Made by a program: the position numbers and the translations under genes
Shown: positions 17,145-24,061 of the stretch, piece after piece
Numbering within the stretch: position 1 is the stretch's first letter
How the letters are laid out: each line of letters starts with the position of its first letter
From: G965205725 sp965205725
Lineage (GTDB): Bacteria > Pseudomonadota > Gammaproteobacteria > Pseudomonadales > Halieaceae
Direction: 5' to 3'
Length of the DNA: 64,000 bases
NCBI GenBank assembly: GCA_965205725.1
Contig: OZ242189.1
Span: 248,001 to 312,000, forward strand
The notes under the pieces: model-generated
What the model saw: only the letters and a program-made list of their open reading frames with translations
Database searches by the model: none
What the model was told of the DNA's origin: nothing

Positions 17145-17570
17145 ATGCAGTTTACGGGTTGGCCTTCTCGATTGCAGTTGACTATCCAGACGGATTCGGC
17201 CTATGGTCTGACTGGGCGGCGAATGAAGATTTTGCGGAGTTGAGTGCCAGACATTATGAAGGTGGCGGTATTCTTGCAGCCGTCTGCCGCGGGTCGGCGA
17301 GCTTCTTACCTATTACCTTAGAGTAACGGTGAAAAATTATTAGCCGGGAAGCCGGCTACCGCTTTCACCCACGGAGAAGGAATTGATTTCGGCACCACCG
17401 ATAAAATTTCGTATTTATTGGAAGAATCTTTGACGCGCAAGGTAGCCCAATTCAGAAAAGTTCAGCCCTGGCAGGAATTTGTTATTGAAGATGGCCGAGT
17501 GATCAGCGGTCAAAACCCTGGAAACGGCAAGGCTGTAGGTCAAGCAACAGCAAGGCAATTAGCACAATAA
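17141..17570 (+). pseudogene. DJ-1/PfpI (class I amidotransferase-like) protein, truncated and frameshifted
   Basis: The first frame (61 codons) reads SDWAANEDFAELSARHYEGG then GILAAVCRGSASFLP, the nucleophile-elbow region of DJ-1/PfpI proteins (AAVCHG; here H is R). From 17328 a different frame continues GEKLLAGKPATAFTHGEG, then TDKISYLLEESL and VIEDGRVISGQNPGNGKAV, ending at TAA 17568. The two halves are in frames differing by one base. The whole N-terminal third, including the first Rossmann strand, is missing. This is a dead gene within the AraC-linked operon. Confidence 0.75.
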
Positions 17571-17605
17571 ATTGTCAACGAGATAACTTTAAACGGGAGC
17601 AAACA

Positions 17606-18253
17606 ATGAGCGAATCGATTGATACATATTGGTCATTTCGAAGCCCCTATTCGTACCTGGCCATTCCAGACCTGTTGCGGCTAAGGCAGGAATACGCTGT
17701 TGATATTAAGTTGCGAGTCGTTCTACCGCTGGCAGTAAGGGCCAGGGAAACCGTATTTGATCCCGCCAATTTAAAACCAGCTTTGTATATCGTTATGGAC
17801 AGTAAACGTCGCAGTGAATATCTGGGAGTACCACTCGTGTTCCCCCCCAACCCCGACCCTGTTGTTCAGAATTTTGAAACATTTGAGGTGGCGCAAGAGC
17901 AGCCTTATATTTTCCGGCTCTGCAAGCTGGGTGTCGAAGCGGAACGCCGAGGCAAAGGGCTTGATTTCGCGGCGGCCGTTTCGCGATTGATTATGGGTGG
18001 AACCGAGGGCTGGGATCAGGCCGATCATCTCAAACGGGCTGTCGCATCGGCCGGTCTTGATTTGGATGAGCTGGATGCTGCAACGGCCGACGGCGATCAT
18101 CTGGACGAGATTGATAGAAACCACGAGAGCCTTGATGCGGCAGGGCATTGGGGCGTGCCGACAATGGTCTTCCGGGGTGAGCCGTTCTTCGGCCAGGATC
18201 GGATTGAAACCTTGCAATGGCGTTTGGGCCAGTTCGGCCTGGGAAAGTCCTGA
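17606..18253 (+). CDS. 2-hydroxychromene-2-carboxylate isomerase / GST-kappa (DsbA-fold) family
   Basis: A 215-residue DsbA-fold protein. DTYWSFRSPYSYLAIPDL contains the SPYSY motif whose serine replaces the redox cysteine in HCCA isomerases. WGVPTMVFRGEPFFGQDRI near the C-terminus is the cis-Pro loop and typical end. HCCA isomerases use glutathione to isomerise an aromatic-ring-cleavage intermediate in naphthalene-type pathways; related proteins act on other substrates. AACGGGAGC lies before the ATG. It sits between the GST-like and SDR genes under the AraC regulator, which fits a small catabolic cassette. Confidence 0.82.
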   Translation: MSESIDTYWSFRSPYSYLAIPDLLRLRQEYAVDIKLRVVLPLAVRARETVFDPANLKPALYIVMDSKRRSEYLGVPLVFPPNPDPVVQNFETFEVAQEQPYIFRLCKLGVEAERRGKGLDFAAAVSRLIMGGTEGWDQADHLKRAVASAGLDLDELDAATADGDHLDEIDRNHESLDAAGHWGVPTMVFRGEPFFGQDRIETLQWRLGQFGLGKS

Positions 18254-18375
18254 GCCAACTGAGCAACAATATTTTGGAATTATGATTGTTTTGAAATTAC
18301 AATATAGTGGCTTGATTGTCCGTAAGCGGAAAATTGTGCCCGACAGTCAAAACTTGGTAATAAGGGAGAACAACA

Positions 18376-19170
18376 ATGGACCTTCAGATTAGCGGCAAGC
18401 AAGCGATTATGGCTGGTGGCAGCGCCGGCATGGGCAGGGCAACGGCCGAACGGCTGGCAGAAGCAGGCGTAGAGCTTTACATCACAGCCCGCCGTGAAGA
18501 GCGCCTGGTGAATGCCGCAAAAGAAATATCAGAAAAATACGCTGTCAACGTGACGCCTGTCGTAGCGGATTCTTCCAAAGAGGAAGGCCGACAAGTTCTG
18601 TTTGCGGCCTGTCCCGACCCGGATATCCTGGCGATAACCATCAAACCACCGGCACCGAATGGTGACTTTCTCAAACTCACTGCTGAAAACTGGCGGGAGT
18701 CACTGGAGACGGCACTGATTGGCCCTATCGAAATTATGCGCAATTATATCCCTGGAATGAAAGACAAGGGTTGGGGTCGTATCGTGAATATCGCTACATT
18801 CTCGGCCAAGAATCCGATGCTGTGGCGCCTTATGTCCGGACCTGCCCGTTCTGCACTGATCAATTATACGGCCAGCGTGTCGCGTGAGGTCGCCCAGTAT
18901 GGGGTCAATATCAACAATATCCTCCCCGGCATGTTCCAGACCGAAGGTGCGACCGAACTTCTGGACGTTTATGCTGAAGCCTTTGGCCTGGAGCCCGATC
19001 AGGAGATAGCTATGACGCACTTCCTGGAGAACAACAAAATTCCAGCCGGTTTTCTCGCGGATGCTGCCGACATGGCGCCTATGGCGGCACTTTTATGCAG
19101 CCCGCTTTCGCGTTTCATCGTTGGCCAGAATATCGTGATTGACGGCGGTCAACACCATTCGTTGTTCTGA
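18376..19170 (+). CDS. short-chain dehydrogenase/reductase, atypical active site
   Basis: A 264-residue SDR with the cofactor loop GGSAGMGRATAERLAEAG (TGxxxGxG variant), a central LAITIKPPAP strand in place of NNAG, and VNIATFSAKNP with the catalytic-serine position. The family's YxxxK is not seen: the aligned helix reads LMSGPARSALINYTAS. Loss of Tyr/Lys occurs in a subset of SDRs annotated as oxidoreductases, and their chemistry is uncertain. The C-terminus FIVGQNIVIDGGQHHSLF is ordinary for FabG-like SDRs. AAGGGAGAAC lies before the ATG. It is probably co-regulated with the isomerase upstream. Confidence 0.8.
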   Translation: MDLQISGKQAIMAGGSAGMGRATAERLAEAGVELYITARREERLVNAAKEISEKYAVNVTPVVADSSKEEGRQVLFAACPDPDILAITIKPPAPNGDFLKLTAENWRESLETALIGPIEIMRNYIPGMKDKGWGRIVNIATFSAKNPMLWRLMSGPARSALINYTASVSREVAQYGVNINNILPGMFQTEGATELLDVYAEAFGLEPDQEIAMTHFLENNKIPAGFLADAADMAPMAALLCSPLSRFIVGQNIVIDGGQHHSLF

Positions 19171-19345
19171 CCGCTATCAGGGTATTGGCAACTTAACTGT
19201 AAGTAGGCAAGAGCTTTGCCAGTGTCAGATTACTGGCCTGCATCATCGCGTCGAAATATGCCGATGGCCTGCCGTTGTATCGGTTGGAACGCATACTGGA
19301 ACACTGTGGTGGAAACATGAATCGCACCCATTTAAAGATAGCTAA

Positions 19346-20245
19346 ATGAACACTTATCCTGAGCGTGTCAGAATTGTCGAAGTTGGCCCCCGCGACGGGC
19401 TGCAAAATGAAAAGGGTGAAATCGACACCCGTACCAGGTTGGCATTGATTCAAAAACTCACCGATAGCGGCGTGCGCTATATAGAGGCGGGTAGCTTTGT
19501 CAGCCCTGAATGGGTGCCGCAAATGGCAGATTCCGGCGAGGTGTTCGCGGCTTTGTCGCGTCAGCCAGAGACCACCTACGCCGCACTAACGCCCAATATG
19601 AAAGGCTATGAAGCAGCGATGGCTGCAAATGTCAGTGAGGTTGCCATATTTGCCGCCGCTTCCGAGAGTTTCTCCCGGAAAAACATTAATTGTTCCATCG
19701 CCGAGAGCCTCAAACGCTTTGGGCCGATTATGGCTGCCGCCGAACAAGACGGTATTCGCGTGCGCGGTTACGCCTCTTGTGTTGTGGGCTGTCCCTATGA
19801 AGGTGATATTGACCCGGTGAAGGTGGCGCAAGTCAGTAAGCAGCTTGTCGATATGGGCTGCTACGAAGTGTCTTTGGGTGACACCATCGGCGTGGGAACG
19901 CCTGCCAGTGTTGCTCGTATGCTTGATGCAGTTCTAGGGTTCGTGCCCGTCGAACAGCTAGCGGTGCATTGTCACGATACTTATGGTCAGGCCCTGGCCA
20001 ATATTTACGCGGCACTGCAAATGGGTGTGTCGGTGATTGACAGCTCCGTGGCCGGTTTGGGTGGTTGCCCCTATGCGAAAGGTGCGTCGGGTAATGTTGC
20101 GACAGAAGATGTGGTGTATATGCTCAATGGTTTGGGTATTGAGAGCGGTGTCGATTTAGAGCGATTGTGCGCGGCGGGTGATTTTATTTCTACTGCCCTG
20201 GGACGAGAGAGCGCGGCTAAAGTGGCGCGAGCACTGTCCGCTTAA
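19346..20245 (+). CDS. mvaB: hydroxymethylglutaryl-CoA lyase
   Basis: Cleaves HMG-CoA to acetyl-CoA and acetoacetate, the last step of leucine degradation; also used after isoprenoid-acid breakdown. 299 residues, the expected size. The N-terminal VEVGPRDGLQNE carries the metal-binding Asp and catalytic Arg. VAVHCHDTYGQALAN-type sequence (LAVHCHDTYGQA) supplies metal histidines. SVAGLGGCPYAKGASGN is the lyase signature with the catalytic cysteine. It is convergent with the enoyl-CoA hydratase group at 20.8 kb, whose products it would process. The ATG gives the standard N-terminus. Confidence 0.95.
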   Translation: MNTYPERVRIVEVGPRDGLQNEKGEIDTRTRLALIQKLTDSGVRYIEAGSFVSPEWVPQMADSGEVFAALSRQPETTYAALTPNMKGYEAAMAANVSEVAIFAAASESFSRKNINCSIAESLKRFGPIMAAAEQDGIRVRGYASCVVGCPYEGDIDPVKVAQVSKQLVDMGCYEVSLGDTIGVGTPASVARMLDAVLGFVPVEQLAVHCHDTYGQALANIYAALQMGVSVIDSSVAGLGGCPYAKGASGNVATEDVVYMLNGLGIESGVDLERLCAAGDFISTALGRESAAKVARALSA

Positions 20246-20265
20246 CGGGCCTGGTTCTCAACCGT

Positions 20266-20822
20266 TCAGGGTGTTTCGGACAGCACTTGTCTGGACACCA
20301 GAAAATAGGACACCAGCCCTATAATTCCCGGCGGCAAGGTTGAAAGTAGTGGCTCTGGTGTACCCTTGAAGCTGTGCAGACAATAAGAGACCTTTGCACG
20401 AAAGCCATTTCACCTGCATGCTGCGTCGCCTAAAAGCGCCTACTGTTGGTAAAATCGTACTCAATCGGTCATTTATAAGCATAAACTCCCTCATTCCGTG
20501 CGTTTTTGCCTTGCCTGAAAGTGAAATCATCTTCCGTGCAAAGGTCTCAATAAACCAAAACCACGGTTACCACCGCAGGCCAGAGGGTTGCGAGGGCTAT
20601 GGCCGCGTAAACGGGTACCGGTAAAGCCGCGAGCCAGCGGCAGTGTTGCATGATTAAGCCGGCAAAGAAGAATGTGTAGGCCGCCTGTTTGGAGGCGGCG
20701 GTCAATGCAGGCCACAGCCCGTGGGCTGAGTTGATGAGGCCAATGAGAGCCCCCATCAACAGTGCGCCAATAATTGCCGCACTGAGATCAAACCATGCGG
20801 GTACGACTGTCAGTTTATCCAA
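20266..20822 (-). pseudogene. small multi-pass membrane protein split by a family-1 repeat
   Basis: The 5' part (20547-20822) encodes 91 residues with three hydrophobic helices (LSAAIIGALLMGALIGLI, AAYTFFFAGLIM, VYAAIALATLWPAVV). Its TTG start overlaps the end of the enoyl-CoA hydratase gene by 13 bases. The frame stops at a TGA made by T plus the repeat end GAGACC. Removing the repeat and one copy of its AATAA duplication restores an open frame that continues LHSFKGTPEPLLSTL, then GIIGLVSYFLVSRQVL, to a TGA at 20266. The original protein was therefore about 130 residues with a fourth helix. I do not recognise the family. The shortened version may or may not be functional. Confidence 0.75.
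20387..20548 (-). mobile_element. family-1 MITE-like repeat, long form
   Basis: 162 bp, reversed relative to the 9-kb copies, with near-perfect ends and a perfect AATAA 5-bp target duplication on each side. It interrupts the small membrane protein gene. It includes the long-form segment with GCCTAAAAGCGCC. Confidence 0.93.
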
Positions 20823-21595
20823 TGGGGTGTTCGCTTTTCCAAAAATGCGGCCGTGCCTTCACGGCCCTCTTCACTGCCGCGCACATCGGCAATCACAGTC
20901 GCTGTATAGTCGATCATAGCTTGATTAACATCACCTTCAGCTACCTTGAAAATCAGCTCCTTGGAAACCTTCATTGCGTTGGGCGAGTTGTTTAGCAAGG
21001 TATCCGCCAGTGATTGCACTGCGGCGTCTAGTTCGTCTTCCTCAACCACGAGATTGAGTAGCCCCAGTTGCAGCGCGTGTTTGCCGAGTACGGGTTGTCC
21101 ACTGAGGAATAAACGGCGGGCATTGTTTTCGCCCAGGCTGCGAACCACGTATGGGGAAATTGTCGCCGCTGCCAAACCCAGTTTTACTTCGCTCAGGGCA
21201 AAGCGGGTGTGGGCGGTGCCGATGGCGAAATCGCAACAGCATGCCAATCCGACACCACCCCCCATCGCGGCACCTTTGACGCGGGCAATGGTCGGTTTGG
21301 GCATAAAATTCAGTGTCTTCAACATCGCTGCGAGTAAACCCGCATCCGCAACATTTTCTGCGTAGCTGTAGCCGCCCACCCGGTGCATATAGTTGATGTC
21401 AGCGCCTGCCGAAAAGCTTTTCCCGGCGCCGGCAATAACAATCACCCGGGCATCGGCGTTGTTTTCGGCTGCTGTCAGGGCATCGCTCAGGCGAACTATT
21501 TGCGCATCGTCGAAAGCGTTGTGAACCTCGGGGCGGTTCATGGTGATGGTGAGTACGCCGTCGCCCGCAAGTTCAGAATAAAGTTCTTCAGCCAT
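20810..21595 (-). CDS. enoyl-CoA hydratase (methylglutaconyl- or isohexenylglutaconyl-CoA type)
   Basis: A 261-residue crotonase. The oxyanion loops are GKSFSAGADINYMHR and KGAAMGGGVGLACCCDF. The segment LGLAAATISPYVVRSLG is the diagnostic stretch shared with LiuC/AtuE hydratases, which hydrate 3-methylglutaconyl-CoA or its longer homologue. It lies directly downstream of the tetR gene on the same strand (1-base gap) and divergent from the carboxylase operon, so it belongs to the same regulon. The product would feed HMG-CoA lyase. I cannot separate the two substrates by eye. Confidence 0.85.
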   Translation of the reverse strand: MAEELYSELAGDGVLTITMNRPEVHNAFDDAQIVRLSDALTAAENNADARVIVIAGAGKSFSAGADINYMHRVGGYSYAENVADAGLLAAMLKTLNFMPKPTIARVKGAAMGGGVGLACCCDFAIGTAHTRFALSEVKLGLAAATISPYVVRSLGENNARRLFLSGQPVLGKHALQLGLLNLVVEEDELDAAVQSLADTLLNNSPNAMKVSKELIFKVAEGDVNQAMIDYTATVIADVRGSEEGREGTAAFLEKRTPHWIN

Positions 21596-21596
21596 G

Positions 21597-22328
21597 TCAG
21601 TGTCCTATCATGTTGCTCAGTTTGGTAACCAGCTCGGCTATTTCTGTACGGCTTATAGCGGCTTGTTCTGGGTTGTCAATGTCGGCTTGTTCTGTAGTGC
21701 CTGCTGTGGGCTGGTCGAGGCAAATGCCGCGATAGATCATATCAGTGAGTTGACGAGCGCTTTTTTTGACCTCAATGGTTTGTTGGTCTGCCAACTGTAC
21801 CCACATGGCGTGCTCGACACTGCCATAGAGGGTGTTGCGCACCAATGGGGTCGAGGTGTCGGGCCGCAGGTCGCCAGCGCTGATACCGTCGCGTATCACC
21901 TCGACAATGCCATGGGTATACTTTCGATTGAGCAAGCGTATATCCTTGGCCAGTTCTGCATCGACATCGCGTGAAGCGTTGAGAATGACACCACATAACT
22001 CGGCATTGTCTCGCATTGTGGTCAGGTGGTAGTGCACCAAAAAATACAGACGCTCGCGAGTGCCCTGAATGCCTCTCAAGCCTGATTCAACACGGGCGGT
22101 AATGGCGAGGTAGAACACCTCCATTACTTTTAGCACCAGTGCCCGTTTGGAGCCGAAGTAGTGGAACACAGTGCCTTCAACAACGCCTACTTGAGCTGCA
22201 ATATCTGCCATCTTGGCCTTCTCGTAACCATCTCGTTCAAAGATACGACGCGCAGCGAGCAAAATGGCGCGGGTACGCTCTTTTTTACTGGCGCGAGGGG
22301 CGCGTTTGCGGGTGCTCGATTCAGTCAT
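21597..22328 (-). CDS. TetR-family regulator of the carboxylase cluster
   Basis: A 243-residue regulator. The HTH is at about residues 17-65 (RTRAILLAARRIFERDGY, then VGVVEGTVFHYFGSKRALVL). The C-terminal ligand domain follows, and the last ~25 residues are longer than usual (TAGTTEQADIDNPEQAA). It faces the carboxylase beta-subunit gene across 108 bases that contain a perfect 17-bp palindrome over the -35 region. It should repress that promoter in the absence of an acyl-CoA ligand; this is inference from layout, as for PsrA/AtuR-like regulators. Confidence 0.87.
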   Translation of the reverse strand: MTESSTRKRAPRASKKERTRAILLAARRIFERDGYEKAKMADIAAQVGVVEGTVFHYFGSKRALVLKVMEVFYLAITARVESGLRGIQGTRERLYFLVHYHLTTMRDNAELCGVILNASRDVDAELAKDIRLLNRKYTHGIVEVIRDGISAGDLRPDTSTPLVRNTLYGSVEHAMWVQLADQQTIEVKKSARQLTDMIYRGICLDQPTAGTTEQADIDNPEQAAISRTEIAELVTKLSNMIGH

Positions 22329-22380
22329 ATTGAGTTAAACTTAAACTAAAAGTATTGATAAATAAACAAAAAATATCCAT

Positions 22381-22397
22381 ATTGAGTATGACTCAAT
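22381..22397. promoter_or_regulatory. 17-bp palindromic operator
   Basis: ATTGAGT-ATG-ACTCAAT is a perfect inverted repeat with 7-bp arms. It overlaps the -35 hexamer of the carboxylase promoter, the classic place for repression. A single half-site, ATTGAGTT, recurs at 22329-22336, right next to the tetR start codon. Confidence 0.72.
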
Positions 22398-22410
22398 AAA
22401 TAAGTATAGT
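22382..22410 (+). promoter_or_regulatory. sigma-70-type promoter of the carboxylase operon
   Basis: TTGAGT (22382-22387) and TATAGT (22405-22410) are separated by exactly 17 bases. The ribosome site GGGAGGAGG lies near 22424, shortly before the ATG at 22437. Confidence 0.65.
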
Positions 22411-22436
22411 GTTTTCCTCACGGGAGGAGGTGCAAC

Positions 22437-24059
22437 ATGCCGGTATTTAAGTCCAGGGTTTCCGCGTCGTCTGAGGCCTGTCAGGCCAATCGCGAAGCCA
22501 TGCTGGAACTGGTTCGTGAGCTGCGAGAGCTGGAAGACCGCGCCGTTCAGGCCTCCAACAAGCGCCTGCCCGTATTTGAAAAACGCAACCAGATTCCTCC
22601 CCACGAACGAATTGTTCGCCTGCTTGACCCCGGTATGCCATTTTTGCGCCTGCACACGCTGTCAAACTACCTCTACGAAGACGAAAACCCCGAGACCAGT
22701 ATTCCCGGCGCCAGCTTGATTCTCGGTATCGGCTTTGTGAAAGGCGTGCGCTGCATGATTTGGGTTGATGACTCTGGCATTCGCGCCGGGGCTTATTCAA
22801 AAAATACAGTTGACACCGCCTTGAGCATTCAGAAGATTGCCCTGCGTCAGAATTTGCCGCTGGTACATTTAGTCGAAAGTGCCGGTGCCAACTTGATGGA
22901 CTTTACCGTGGAGAACTGGATAGGGGCCGGAGCAATGTTTCGCAATCTGGCCTGGTCGTCGGCACAGGGTCTGCCCGTGGTCACGGTGCTGCACGGGCCG
23001 TCTACAGCCGGTGGTGCGTATATGCCCGGTATGTCGGACTATGTGATCGGGGTGAAGAATAATGGCCTGGCCGCTTTGGCCGGAGCAGCTCTGGTGAAAG
23101 CAGCCACTGGTGAAGTTGCTAACGAGCGCGAGCTGGGCGGCTCGGAAATGCATGCCAGTGTTTCCGGTCTGGTGGAATATTTGGCCGAAGATGACGCCCA
23201 CGGCATTGCCATTGCCCGCGACGTGGTGGCGCGTTTGGACTGGAATAAAGGCGGGCAGCCTGTCGCGCCAGGGAACTACCTGCCGCCCCTCTATGCAGCG
23301 GATGAAATCGCCGGCGTGGTGCCGGTGGATTATCGAGTGGCCTACGATGTACACGAATTGCTGGCTCGTATCGTAGATGGCTCCGATATTGAAGACTTTA
23401 AGCCTCGGTTCGGCGCATCTACAGTCTGCGCCCATGCCAGTATCATGGGCATTGGCTGTGGCATTCTCGGCAATAACGGCCCCATAGACCCCGCGGGCGC
23501 CAATAAGGCCGCGCAGTTTATTCAATTGTGTGACCAGGCAAATCTGCCGTTAATTTTCCTCAACAACATTACCGGTTTTATGGTTGGCACCGAATATGAG
23601 CAGGCTGGCATGATCAAGCACGGCTCGAAGATGGTGCAGGCTGTGGCCAATGCGCGAGTGTCAAAAATCACCTTGTACGTAGGTGCCAGCTACGGTGCGG
23701 GTAATTACGGTATGTGTGGTTTTGCCTATGAGCCGGATTTTCTGTTTGCCTGGCCCAATGCATCTTCTCATGTTATGGGTGGCGAACAGGCGGCCAAAAC
23801 CATGACCCAGGTTGCCGAAGTTGCCGCAGAACGCAAAGGGCTGGAGCCCGACCGCAAAGCGCTGGCTGAGCAGGAGCGTCGTATTATGGAGCACTTTGCC
23901 AGCCAGGAGAGTGCCTTTTACTCGGCGGGTCGTTTGCTCAGTCATTCAGTGATTGATCCACGGGACTCGCGCAAAGCGCTGGGATTTGCGCTAGCGACTT
24001 GTCTGGAAGGGCACAGTCGCGCACTGCAAGCCAATAGCTTTGGCGTGGGGAGAATGTAA
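22437..24059 (+). CDS. acyl-CoA carboxylase beta subunit, geranyl/methylcrotonyl-CoA type
   Basis: A 540-residue carboxyltransferase subunit that moves CO2 from biotin to a branched enoyl-CoA. Typical segments: PFLRLHTLSNYLY, VKGVRCMIWVDDSGIRAGAY, LVHLVESAGANLMDF, STAGGAYMPGMSDYVI and ATGEVANERELGG in the N-terminal half; NNITGFMVGTEYEQAGMI and VGASYGAGNYGMCGFAYEP in the C-terminal half. The VDDSGI and VESAGANL readings resemble AtuC (geranyl-CoA carboxylase) more than LiuB, where the corresponding stretch reads as NDATVKGG and DSGGANL; this is from memory of the families. The alpha-subunit gene starts two bases after the stop. Confidence 0.9.
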   Translation: MPVFKSRVSASSEACQANREAMLELVRELRELEDRAVQASNKRLPVFEKRNQIPPHERIVRLLDPGMPFLRLHTLSNYLYEDENPETSIPGASLILGIGFVKGVRCMIWVDDSGIRAGAYSKNTVDTALSIQKIALRQNLPLVHLVESAGANLMDFTVENWIGAGAMFRNLAWSSAQGLPVVTVLHGPSTAGGAYMPGMSDYVIGVKNNGLAALAGAALVKAATGEVANERELGGSEMHASVSGLVEYLAEDDAHGIAIARDVVARLDWNKGGQPVAPGNYLPPLYAADEIAGVVPVDYRVAYDVHELLARIVDGSDIEDFKPRFGASTVCAHASIMGIGCGILGNNGPIDPAGANKAAQFIQLCDQANLPLIFLNNITGFMVGTEYEQAGMIKHGSKMVQAVANARVSKITLYVGASYGAGNYGMCGFAYEPDFLFAWPNASSHVMGGEQAAKTMTQVAEVAAERKGLEPDRKALAEQERRIMEHFASQESAFYSAGRLLSHSVIDPRDSRKALGFALATCLEGHSRALQANSFGVGRM

Positions 24060-24061
24060 GC

